A DNA stretch of 20,203 nt from an uncultured Olsenella sp. (GTDB lineage: Bacteria > Actinomycetota > Coriobacteriia > Coriobacteriales > Atopobiaceae). Shown here piece after piece: positions 1-5,510 of this stretch (its first letter is position 1; each line of letters begins with the position of its first letter). The stretch is from NCBI GenBank assembly GCA_947253595.1, contig CAMXZR010000019.1, positions 1 to 20,203 of the forward strand. Reading direction: 5' to 3'. Made by a program: the position numbers and the translations under genes. The notes under the pieces are model-generated. The model ran no database searches. It was given only the letters and a program-made list of their open reading frames with translations, and was not told where the DNA came from.

Positions 1-843
1 CTCCTGGCCCGTCTCGACGCGCCTCTGGCGGGCCTCCTCCGCCTCGCGCAGGCGCTCCTGCCTCTCGGCCTCGGCCCTCTCGGCCTCCTCCGCCTCGCGG
101 CGGGCCCTCTCTGCCTCCTGGCGCTCGAGCCACTCGCGCTCCTCGCGCTCGGCCTCCCGGCGGCGCCTCTCCGCCTCCTCGAGCGCCTCCCTCTGGCGAC
201 GCCTGTCGGCGGCGCGGCGCATGGCCTCGCCCATGTCGAGCGTCGAGAGGTAGTCCTGCTTGAGCGCCATCCGCTCGGCCTCGTCGAGGGACTGGGCGTC
301 TATGGACTCGAGGTCGGCCTCCATGGCCCTGACCCTGCCCGTCACGTCCTCCTGGATGGCCACCTCGTTGGTGCCGTAGTTGAGCCACTTGCCCTCGGCA
401 CCGAACCTGTCGACGAGCGCCTGGAAGGGCACGGCCTCGACCACGACGCCGCCCTGGTCCACGTACCACGCCTCGATCGCCTGCGTGCGCGACTCCACCG
501 TGAGCCTCTCCCACTCGGCCAGCGCCTGCTTGTAGTCGGCATCGACCGTGGAGAGCGGCCCGAGCAGGTCGCGCACCTGGGCCTCGAAGTCGCGCACGGC
601 GTCCTTGATGACCCCGACCTGCGCGCGACGGGCGTCCTCGACCTCCTTGATGGCCTTGCGGGCGCTCGTCCTCGCCCTCTTGCTGTCCTTGTAGTCCTGC
701 CCGCTCGCTATCTCGTGCGGACGGTACTCCTCGGCTATGGCCGCGACCTTGGCCCGCTGCTCCGCGAGCCACCTGTCGGCTCCGCTGATGACCTCCGGCG
801 CGTCGATGACCTCGGGGGTCACTTCCTGGACCTCATCGCCCAT
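1..843 (-). CDS. DUF1351-like phage protein, C-terminus cut by window edge
   Basis: The visible 281 residues begin MGDEVQEVTPEVIDAPEV and have no stop before the left edge. Residues about 20-190 look like the DUF1351 family found in phage early regions, with the characteristic stretch WYVDQGGVVVEAVPFQALVDRFG followed by KWLNYG. From about residue 200 onward the chain is almost purely Glu, Ala and Arg, consistent with a long coiled coil. The ATG lies inside the end of the upstream nuclease-like gene (11-bp overlap), so the two are probably co-translated. DUF1351 genes usually sit near phage recombination genes such as RecT or Erf; the exact function is unknown. The family call rests on pattern memory, not a search. 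Confidence 0.75.
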   Translation of the reverse strand, partial: MGDEVQEVTPEVIDAPEVISGADRWLAEQRAKVAAIAEEYRPHEIASGQDYKDSKRARTSARKAIKEVEDARRAQVGVIKDAVRDFEAQVRDLLGPLSTVDADYKQALAEWERLTVESRTQAIEAWYVDQGGVVVEAVPFQALVDRFGAEGKWLNYGTNEVAIQEDVTGRVRAMEADLESIDAQSLDEAERMALKQDYLSTLDMGEAMRRAADRRRQREALEEAERRRREAEREEREWLERQEAERARREAEEAERAEAERQERLREAEEARQRRVETGQE

Positions 844-1303
844 CGTCACTGCCTCCCATGATCAGCGCCAGCGCGTCGTCCACGCTCAGGCGCACCCACA
901 CGTCGTCCGTGTCCATCGGCGAGCCCTCGTAGGAGCACATGCCGATGCGGGAGAGGTCGCGCAGCGTGACCTCCACCCAGTTCGTGCCGAAGCCCGGCCT
1001 CGCGCCCGTGGCGTCCGCGCCGGGGCGGTGCAGCACCAGGAGGGCGAAGCCCGCGTCGGCGTTGCCGCGCTCGGCGAGCGCCTGGCGGCGGAAGGCGGCG
1101 ACGAGGCCCCGGGTGGGCGAGCCGACGTTCTTGCACTCGGCCACGCCCTCGTACCCGTGGGCGAAGATGCCGTGCACGTCGCCCTGGTCGGCGCTGCCGC
1201 TGAGCGCGGAGCGCCGTATCCGGTCGTCCCCCGTCACGCGGCGGGCGTAGCGCACGAAGCCCGTCTCGAAGCGCGTGCCCTTCGTCTTGCTCGGGTTGCT
1301 CAC
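833..1303 (-). CDS. PD-(D/E)XK nuclease-like phage protein (resolvase-like)
   Basis: This is a 156-aa protein starting at GTG 1303 (MSNPSKTKGTRFETGFVRYA). The arrangement of an early Glu (E13), then D42 in ADQGDVHG, then E56-C-K58 in GVAECKN, matches the PD-(D/E)XK nuclease core. A nearby Q74 in FRRQA resembles the extra Gln seen in Holliday-junction-resolvase-like members. The GTG overlaps the stop of the upstream HTH gene as GTGA, which supports this start and translational coupling. It lies between regulatory genes and the DUF1351-like gene, a normal place for a phage recombination or replication nuclease. The substrate cannot be told from the sequence; a phage endonuclease of another type is also possible. 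Confidence 0.65.
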   Translation of the reverse strand: MSNPSKTKGTRFETGFVRYARRVTGDDRIRRSALSGSADQGDVHGIFAHGYEGVAECKNVGSPTRGLVAAFRRQALAERGNADAGFALLVLHRPGADATGARPGFGTNWVEVTLRDLSRIGMCSYEGSPMDTDDVWVRLSVDDALALIMGGSDDGR

Positions 1304-1482
1304 TTGATGACCTCCACCATCTTCCCGGCCGCCCGGTGCGACCTCTTCTCCCTGTCGACGGCCTTCCTGACCGTCGCCTCCTTCGCACCGTAGAGAGCCG
1401 CCAGGGCCGCGAAGGACCAGCCCCGCCGCCTCAGCGCGACCGCCTCGACTACCTGCCAGTCCGAGAGCGCGAGCCTGTTCAC
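1300..1482 (-). CDS. Small helix-turn-helix protein
   Basis: This is a 60-aa basic protein starting at GTG 1482. Residues about 17-45 (RRRGWSFAALAALYGAKEAT and onward) form a helix-turn-helix of the resolvase/sigma-like type: a first helix, a tight turn at YGAKEAT and a recognition helix VRKAVDRE. Its start overlaps the upstream stop by 4 bp and its stop overlaps the downstream GTG by 4 bp, so it is embedded in a tightly coupled phage operon. It probably binds DNA; target and partner are unknown. The short length is common for early phage regulators. Confidence 0.65.
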   Translation of the reverse strand: MNRLALSDWQVVEAVALRRRGWSFAALAALYGAKEATVRKAVDREKRSHRAAGKMVEVIK

Positions 1483-1664
1483 CTCGCCACCTCCCCGGAC
1501 GCCTGCGCGCCCTCGCAGGCGCGGACGCTCTCGTAGTCCGACGTCCCCGCGAGGGCGAAGGCCGCGAGGAACGCCAGCAGGAGCAGGACGGAGACGGCCA
1601 CCTCCCCGACGGGGCAGGCGTCCTCCCCCCTCGTCCCGCGCCTGTGCGATACTTGCCTCGACAT
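1479..1664 (-). CDS. Small single-pass membrane protein
   Basis: This is a 61-aa protein with a GGAGGGAGT ribosome-binding site close upstream of ATG 1664. The N-terminal 20 residues are basic (MSRQVSHRRGTRGED). A single hydrophobic segment follows at about residues 22-41 (VAVSVLLLLAFLAAFALAG), and the remainder is polar. The basic-in, hydrophobic layout predicts one membrane span with a cytoplasmic N-terminus. It sits in the phage early operon between the excisionase-like gene and the small HTH gene. I do not recognise a family; small phage membrane proteins in this position can act in exclusion or host takeover, but nothing here shows that. Confidence 0.6.
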   Translation of the reverse strand: MSRQVSHRRGTRGEDACPVGEVAVSVLLLLAFLAAFALAGTSDYESVRACEGAQASGEVAR

Positions 1665-1718
1665 CTGGACTCCCTCCTCATGTCTCCGCCCGCGCGCGTT
1701 GCGGCACGCGCGGGCGCT

Positions 1719-2042
1719 CTACCTCGTGTTCTCCCGCATCCACCTGTCGACCGCGTCGACCGGCACGCGGTAGCCCTTGCTCACCCCGTTCGGCAGGACG
1801 AACTCGAGCCGCCCCGCGTCGTGCTCGTCGCGCAGCGTGTCGGGCGAGACCCCCGTGTACCTGGCCGTGTCCGACACCGTGTAGGCCATCCTCGGGGGCA
1901 GGCCCGCCGCCTGCGCGAAGGCCAGCGCCCTGCTCCCGCAGGGGTAGGGGCTCTCCTCCACGCGCCGCCTGTAGCGGTCGACGCCCTCCTGGATGGTGCT
2001 GACCAGCTCGTCGAGCGGGTCAGCCGTGGTCACTGCCTCCAT
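1719..2042 (-). CDS. Excisionase-type DNA-binding protein (MerR-like wHTH)
   Basis: This is a 107-aa protein from ATG 2042 (MEAVTTADPLDELV), preceded by AGGAAGAG. The N-terminal half is a helical leader. Residues about 56-107 (AYTVSDTARYTGVSP, then a charged helix, GYRVPVDAVDRWMREN) match the winged-helix domain of the excisionase/helix_turn_helix_17 family: a TVSDTARYTGVS helix, a wing, then a VDRWM closing helix. In a temperate element this fits a Xis or a regulator of early genes. An in-frame GTG-type start upstream at 2099 would overlap the Cro-like gene and lacks a good ribosome-binding site, so the internal ATG was chosen. Confidence 0.7.
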   Translation of the reverse strand: MEAVTTADPLDELVSTIQEGVDRYRRRVEESPYPCGSRALAFAQAAGLPPRMAYTVSDTARYTGVSPDTLRDEHDAGRLEFVLPNGVSKGYRVPVDAVDRWMRENTR

Positions 2043-2070
2043 GCGCTCTCTTCCTCTCTGCGTCTGCTGG

Positions 2071-2298
2071 TTATTCGTGTGTGCAAATGGCTTGCGCACC
2101 GCGCTCGACAGTTATGTCAAGCAGATAGTCTGGTGAGCACTGATAGAGCTTCGATAGCTTCAGGAGGTTTGACCCTGATGGCTCCTGCTCCCCCGCTTCC
2201 CATCGGAAGATTTGGTTGACGCTCACACCTATGGACTTCGCCACATCCTTTGCAGACAATCCTTTGCGAGCACGCTCGGCCTTCATGTTGCCTCTCAT
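2071..2298 (-). CDS. Cro-like XRE-family regulator
   Basis: This is a 75-aa protein with an excellent ribosome-binding site (GGAGGTG, 4-5 bases before ATG 2298). Residues 5-60 form an HTH_3/XRE domain: MKAERARKGLSAKDVAKSIG, then the recognition helix SVNQIFRWEAGEQEPS, then LLKLSKLYQCSPDYLLDI. There is no C-terminal oligomerisation or protease domain, so it resembles phage Cro rather than CI. It is divergent from the full-length repressor at 2429 and first in the minus-strand early operon. Together the two form a classical lysis-lysogeny switch with shared operators between them. Confidence 0.85.
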   Translation of the reverse strand: MRGNMKAERARKGLSAKDVAKSIGVSVNQIFRWEAGEQEPSGSNLLKLSKLYQCSPDYLLDITVERGAQAICTHE

Positions 2299-2313
2299 TT
2301 CTCACCTCCAAAT

Positions 2314-2329
2314 ACATCCATTTGGATGT
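2314..2329. promoter_or_regulatory. Operator 1 of the repressor switch
   Basis: This is a perfect 7+2+7 inverted repeat, ACATCCA-TT-TGGATGT, between the early promoter and the ribosome-binding site of the Cro-like gene. It shares half-sites with operator 2 at 2391-2406, and the two lie on either side of the intergenic region. This is the expected arrangement for CI/Cro-type repressors. Confidence 0.75.
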
Positions 2330-2341
2330 TTGAATGGTGTG

Positions 2342-2370
2342 AATTTACGCCCGTTCAGATGTTGTGTCAA
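2342..2370 (-). promoter_or_regulatory. Early (PR-like) promoter for the Cro-like operon
   Basis: On the minus strand there is a perfect -35 TTGACA (2365-2370), a 17-bp spacer and a -10 TAAATT (2342-2347). The start point is predicted near 2335, about 37 bases upstream of the Cro-like ATG. Operator 1 (2314-2329) lies just downstream of the start point, where a bound repressor would block RNA polymerase. Confidence 0.75.
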
Positions 2371-2388
2371 CCCCTTTTGGGCGTGAAA
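2344..2388. repeat. Inverted repeat inside the switch region
   Basis: TTTACGCCC (2344-2352) and GGGCGTGAAA (2379-2388) are inverted with one extra base in the right arm. They flank the -35 element and overlap the -10 of the early promoter. This could be a binding site for the Cro-like protein or another regulator; it does not resemble the ACATCCA operators. Confidence 0.4.
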
Positions 2389-2390
2389 AT

Positions 2391-2406
2391 ACATCCAGTT
2401 GGATTT
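2391..2406. promoter_or_regulatory. Operator 2 of the repressor switch
   Basis: This is a near-perfect inverted repeat, ACATCCA-GT-TGGATTT, with one mismatch and one additional outer base pair (T2390/A2407). It matches operator 1 in sequence and half-site spacing. It ends five bases before the GAGGAGGTG ribosome-binding site of the CI-like gene, so occupancy would affect the repressor's own transcription (autoregulation). The centres of the two operators are 77 bp apart. Confidence 0.72.
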
Positions 2407-2428
2407 AATTGAGGAGGTGTAGAGGGCG

Positions 2429-3070
2429 ATGTACGGCTACAAAATCGCAGAGGCGCGGCGTGCAAAGGGATGGAGCCAACAACAACTGGCAGAACGCCTC
2501 GGTACGACTCAGCAGCAGGTAGCGCGCTACGAGACTGGGCAGAGAGACCCAAAGGCGGACGTGATTCTAAAGATGAGCTCAGTACTTAACGTAACTGTCT
2601 CCTACCTGTTGGGCGTAGACAGTGACAGCGGCTACATCGAGGCCATTCCCGCGAGGTCCTATGCACTTCCCATCGTCGGACGCATCGCCGCAGGCGCGGC
2701 CCGCGAGGCAATAGGGCAGTCGGACGAGACCCGCCAGACAACCGAGGAAACCTACTCAGACCACCCGAACGGGTTCTGGCTGATAGTCGCCGGCAACTCG
2801 ATGAATCGACTCTTCCCCGAGGGGACGCTCGTGCTCGTCGACCCGGACCTAGAGGTGCACAACGGCGACGTCGCCGCGCTGTTCGTCAATGGAGACGACG
2901 CGACACTGAAGAGAGTGTACTTCGATGGAACGTCCGTCACGTTGCAGCCGGAAAGCTACGACCCCGAGTATCTACCCCGGACCATTGACAGGGATGACCC
3001 TGAGGCGCCAGCGGTGCGCATGATTGGCAAGGCGGTGGCCTTCACGTCACCGGCAAACTGGAGGGCGTAG
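2429..3070 (+). CDS. CI/LexA-like phage repressor, XRE HTH plus S24 peptidase
   Basis: This is a 213-aa protein with a GAGGAGGTG ribosome-binding site nine bases before ATG 2429. Residues 4-62 are an XRE helix-turn-helix (KIAEARRAKGWSQQQLAERLG, then TTQQQVARYETGQ). Residues about 80-205 are the S24 autoprotease domain. The cleavage site is A88-G89 in GRIAAGAAREA, the nucleophile is S124 in AGNSMNRLFPEG, and the general base is K161 in DDATLKRVY. All catalytic parts are present, so RecA-stimulated self-cleavage and SOS induction are expected. It is divergent from the Cro-like gene and bordered by operators. It ends AVRMIGKAVAFTSPANWRA, which differs from the repressor-tail remnants further downstream, so those come from other alleles. 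Confidence 0.9.
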   Translation: MYGYKIAEARRAKGWSQQQLAERLGTTQQQVARYETGQRDPKADVILKMSSVLNVTVSYLLGVDSDSGYIEAIPARSYALPIVGRIAAGAAREAIGQSDETRQTTEETYSDHPNGFWLIVAGNSMNRLFPEGTLVLVDPDLEVHNGDVAALFVNGDDATLKRVYFDGTSVTLQPESYDPEYLPRTIDRDDPEAPAVRMIGKAVAFTSPANWRA

Positions 3071-3093
3071 GACTTTGTAAGGCGGGATTAGAC

Positions 3094-3837
3094 ATGGGTT
3101 TATTTCATAGGAAAAAAGCCAAGGAAGACGGTCCCCGACCAGACGTCGAAGCTGCAAAAGCTCGTCTCGCAAGGCGCCTTGAAGAGGAAATGTGGGCCGA
3201 AGAGGACCTTCGCGAATCTGAGCGCAATGGGTCTTTGCCAAAAAGGAGCACCGTACAATTCAATCTCGATATTCCTGGTTTTCCGTTCACTCCCGGTACG
3301 TATATGGGTGCACAGGACTATATTGACGATGAAGGTGCAGAAGTACGTGGCATATGTTATGCAGACTCCACCGCAGTCGGCCTAATCTTGGAAACAGTGA
3401 ACGTTCTCGTCCGCAGGCTTAATGCCCTTACGCCAATGTCGCGCATTTGTGCAGACCTCTCGAATGTCCATCCCGTCGAAGATGCGTACTCCTATATGCC
3501 AGAGCACTACGCCTGGATGTACATAAACCCACCAACCCCATCAGGTAAAGAGCCGAAGTACATCGCTTCCATTGAGTTTATTGCGGGACTAGAGAGGCCG
3601 AGACACATGACCCTAGAGGAGCTAGGGCTATTTATGGAGGAACATCCAAGCCCTGAGCAGTCATCGGGGAAGATTGACTATCTGCCAGATGGAAGGGTTG
3701 GCAAAGCAAGGCTGAGCCTTTGGGACAAACCCTATTTCTATGTCGCGTATTTCAAGCTCGTTGCTAATGAGCTCGTTGTCTCTCGATGCTCACGAAGTTT
3801 TGAAGGAAAGACGGAGGTCATCTACCGTCTCGACTAG
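3094..3837 (+). CDS. Unrecognised cargo protein, low-GC
   Basis: This is a 247-aa soluble protein that I do not recognise. The first 45 residues are highly charged and helical (KKAKEDGPRPDVEAAKARLA and onward). The remainder is a mixed alpha/beta region with notable segments STVQFNLDIPGFPFTPGTY, HYAWMYINPP, LSLWDKPYFYVAYF and KTEVIYRLD. There is no signal peptide or membrane span. Its base composition is visibly more AT-rich than its neighbours, suggesting separate acquisition. It follows the repressor by 23 bp in the same direction and is probably co-transcribed during lysogeny, the usual position of a superinfection-exclusion or defence moron gene. Nine bases after its stop lies an 80-bp fragment of another repressor gene. 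Confidence 0.7.
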   Translation: MGLFHRKKAKEDGPRPDVEAAKARLARRLEEEMWAEEDLRESERNGSLPKRSTVQFNLDIPGFPFTPGTYMGAQDYIDDEGAEVRGICYADSTAVGLILETVNVLVRRLNALTPMSRICADLSNVHPVEDAYSYMPEHYAWMYINPPTPSGKEPKYIASIEFIAGLERPRHMTLEELGLFMEEHPSPEQSSGKIDYLPDGRVGKARLSLWDKPYFYVAYFKLVANELVVSRCSRSFEGKTEVIYRLD

Positions 3838-3846
3838 CTAGCCACA

Positions 3847-3926
3847 GTGCGCGACGGCGACGGGCACGTCGTGGAGTTCCACGGCACGGTCGTGTGGTTC
3901 CAGAGCGCGCGGGAGATGGAGTAGGG
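3847..3926 (+). repeat. Direct repeat copy 1: S24 repressor 3'-end remnant
   Basis: This 80-bp segment matches 5378-5457 at 77 of 80 positions, with the first 62 bases identical. Read in frame it encodes VRDGDGHVVEFHGTVVWFQS, then AREME and a TAG stop at 3922-3924. VVEFHGTVVWF corresponds to the last strand pair of S24 repressors (compare AVRMIGKAVAF in the intact repressor). It starts nine bases after the stop of the 247-aa cargo gene and has no start codon of its own, so it is a gene remnant. After the stop, ATGACGCAGAACGTCCAGGAA begins a tiny ORF resembling that after the second remnant at 4183. Confidence 0.85.
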
Positions 3927-3953
3927 AATGACGCAGAACGTCCAGGAAATGTG

Positions 3954-4178
3954 ATGGTGGACCCGGCCCTGGAGCCCTGGAACGGCTGCGCCGTGGTTGC
4001 CGAGCCCACGCCTGGCGAGTCCGTGCTCAGGCGCTACATGCGGGGCCAGTCCAGCCTGATGCTGGTGGCGGACAGCTTCTCCGACCACGACGACCTGGTG
4101 TTCACGGGCGAGGAGGCCGACGTGAGGCTGCTGGGGACGGTGGTCTGGTTCCAGGCGGCGCGGGAGGAGGGCAGGTAG
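3954..4178 (+). pseudogene. Truncated S24 repressor C-terminal domain
   Basis: The reading frame gives 74 aa (MVDPALEPWNGCAVVAEPTP and onward, ending in DVRLLGTVVWFQAAREEGR). It aligns along its length with residues 137-206 of the intact repressor, from VDPDLEVHNGD to VRMIGKAVAF. The HTH, cleavage site and Ser nucleophile are absent, and the catalytic Lys position is Arg (R26 in VLRRY). It cannot self-cleave or bind DNA alone. An ATG at 3954 with AGGAA upstream overlaps a preceding stop as TGATG, so it could still be translated, and it could in principle hetero-oligomerise with a full repressor. Most likely it is a relic of a second repressor gene displaced by cargo insertion. Confidence 0.7.
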
Positions 4179-4182
4179 GGCG

Positions 4183-4257
4183 ATGAGCCAGGACGTTCGA
4201 GAGATTCCGCTTGATCAGCTCCGCAGAGGTCCGGGGACGTGGTCTACAGGAAGGTGA
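4183..4257 (+). pseudogene. 24-codon ORF remnant after the S24 fragment
   Basis: ATG 4183 opens MSQDVREIPLDQLRRGPGTW and stops at 4257. The start VREIPLDQLR is reminiscent of ParB-like N-termini. The DNA around its start resembles the bases after repeat copy 1 (ATGACGCAGAACGTC against ATGAGCCAGGACGTT), so both repressor remnants were once followed by the same type of gene. Function is not expected from 24 residues. Confidence 0.35.
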
Positions 4258-4304
4258 CGCTCAGGCTCTGGGATTTGCCCACTCGGAAAAAATAAAAGTG
4301 TTTT

Positions 4305-4335
4305 TTGCACGACCAGAGCTTTGCTCGGGTATAGT
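4305..4335 (+). promoter_or_regulatory. Candidate promoter of the abi leader RNA
   Basis: TTGCAC (4305-4310) and TATAGT (4330-4335) are spaced by 19 bp, slightly long, within an AT-rich patch (4285-4306). The start point would fall near 4342, just before the two hairpins preceding the Abi_2 gene. The spacing is not ideal, hence moderate confidence. Confidence 0.45.
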
Positions 4336-4340
4336 AGCGG

Positions 4341-4420
4341 CAGCGGTATTGATGTGGTGACCCCACGGGGCCCACGTCCAAGAAGGCGGCTGCCCATGCG
4401 GGTGGCCGCCTTTCTCTTTC
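4341..4420 (+). ncRNA. Structured leader RNA of the Abi_2 gene (abiF-RNA-like)
   Basis: Two stacked hairpins precede the abi start. Hairpin 1 pairs GATGTGG (4351-4357) with CCACGTC (4372-4378) with one G-U pair and an inner CCCC/GGGG helix (4361-4364 with 4367-4370). Hairpin 2 pairs AAGGCGGC (4383-4390) with GCCGCCTT (4405-4412) and ends in a T-rich tract. A conserved abiF RNA motif is known upstream of some Abi_2-domain genes, and the position and terminator-like 3' end fit that pattern. Membership in that motif has not been tested here. The RNA may be a separate transcript that controls the toxin-like protein. Confidence 0.5.
4383..4419 (+). terminator. Intrinsic terminator/attenuator before the abi gene
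   Basis: There is an 8-bp perfect stem AAGGCGGC/GCCGCCTT with an inner CCC/GGG pairing (4393-4395 with 4400-4402), followed by TTTCTCTTT. It lies entirely between the candidate promoter and the abi ribosome-binding site (GGAGGAG, 4422-4428). It would therefore release most transcripts as short RNA and limit Abi expression. Confidence 0.6.
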
Positions 4421-4430
4421 TGGAGGAGTA

Positions 4431-5369
4431 ATGGGAAAACCGTTCCTGACGATACGACAGCAGGTCGAGCTCCTAGAGAAGCGGGGCATGGAGACGGACT
4501 CGGAGACCCCGACGGTTCTGAGGAGGGAGGGGTACTACTCGGTCGTGAACGGCTACAAGGACCCGTTCATCGACCGCAGCGAGACGGTACGCGCGGGCGA
4601 CGACAGGTATGTCCGCGGCGCAAAGTTCTCTGACATGTACGCCCTGTTCGAGTTCGACAGGTCGCTGAGGGAACTGACGTTCCACTACCTCATCCGTGCC
4701 GAGTCGACCGTTAAGACGGCCGTGGCATACTGCTTCTCCAACGTCCACCGCGACCGTGACGCCTATCTCCTCCAAGACTGCTACTGCACACGCAGCGAGT
4801 ACGCGCACGCAGGGATGGACGCATCCCGCTACGCGGACGAGATATCGGGCCTCGTGAGCATCCTGTCGAAGACCCGCCGGAAGAGCGATGCCGAATTCAT
4901 CAGGCACTATCGTGACGAGTATGGCGACGTGCCCCTTTGGGTCCTGAGCAACGGCCTCACCTTCGGAAACGTCGAGCACTTCTTCAACCTGATGAAGCCC
5001 GGTGAGAAGAAGTCGGTCTGCAGGATGGTCGTCCAGTCGACGAACAGGGTCGGGAGTGACCTCGGGTACCTCTCCGTCGAAAAGACCAGGGTGGCGCTCG
5101 AAGCCCTCGTCAAGTTTCGCAACATATGCGCCCATGACGAGCGGCTGTACTGCGCAGTGGTGGGCGGCCGAAAGCACATCAACTACGGACGCATGGTCTG
5201 GCACCTCGAGTGGTTTCTCACGGACGCCGAGTTCAATGAGTATCTCGCTAACCTCTTCCACCGTCTTAAGGAGGGGATAGATGGAAACGAGAAGGTCGCG
5301 GCCGTCCTCGAGCCGCTGGGGTTCGCGGAGCTAAGCAACCAGCTGGCGCGGCGCTGGGGGGTCGGCTAG
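4431..5369 (+). CDS. Abi_2 family abortive-infection protein (AbiD/AbiF type)
   Basis: This is a 312-aa protein, the normal length for Abi_2 (PF07751). Hallmarks are the opening KPFLTIRQQVELLEKRGM, REGYYSVVNGY (residues 32-42), PLWVLSNGLTFGNVEHFF (168-185) and RNICAHDERLY (230-240). The last contains an RX4H HEPN motif (R230, H235), the ribonuclease signature shared with toxin-type HEPN proteins and distantly with Cas13. The ATG follows GGAGGAG by a few bases. Abi_2 proteins are phage-triggered abortive-infection factors thought to act on RNA; the trigger here is unknown. A structured RNA leader lies directly upstream and an S24 repressor remnant directly downstream. It is cargo within the lysogeny region, so it probably protects the lysogen from other phages. 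Confidence 0.88.
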   Translation: MGKPFLTIRQQVELLEKRGMETDSETPTVLRREGYYSVVNGYKDPFIDRSETVRAGDDRYVRGAKFSDMYALFEFDRSLRELTFHYLIRAESTVKTAVAYCFSNVHRDRDAYLLQDCYCTRSEYAHAGMDASRYADEISGLVSILSKTRRKSDAEFIRHYRDEYGDVPLWVLSNGLTFGNVEHFFNLMKPGEKKSVCRMVVQSTNRVGSDLGYLSVEKTRVALEALVKFRNICAHDERLYCAVVGGRKHINYGRMVWHLEWFLTDAEFNEYLANLFHRLKEGIDGNEKVAAVLEPLGFAELSNQLARRWGVG

Positions 5370-5377
5370 ACGGAGTC

Positions 5378-5457
5378 GTGCGCGACGGCGACGGGCACGT
5401 CGTGGAGTTCCACGGCACGGTCGTGTGGTTCCAGAGCGCAGGCGAGATGGAGTAGGG
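5378..5457 (+). repeat. Direct repeat copy 2: S24 repressor 3'-end remnant
   Basis: This is the second copy of the 80-bp repressor tail (77 of 80 identical to 3847-3926). It encodes VRDGDGHVVEFHGTVVWFQS, then AGEME and TAG at 5452-5454. It begins eight bases after the stop of the Abi_2 gene, nearly the same offset as copy 1 behind its cargo gene. Homology ends just after GTAGGG; the bases that follow do not match those after copy 1. Confidence 0.85.
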
Positions 5458-5510
5458 CGGCAAACGGATAAGATTCTGCCATCGACCATTTATCGCGGGA
5501 GGAAGATGGC

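Noticed and set aside
737..1393. Plus-strand open frame of about 218 codons across the phage early region
   Set aside because: It opposes the PD-(D/E)XK-like and DUF1351-like genes, which have coupled starts and family motifs. The plus frame is low-complexity Ala/Arg/Val.
3847..5457. Integron-like cassettes: gene followed by a repeated partly palindromic 80-bp element resembling attC
   Set aside because: No GTTRRRY-type core sites are present at the ends, the repeat encodes a clear S24 repressor tail, and no integron integrase is present. Repressor remnants explain it better.
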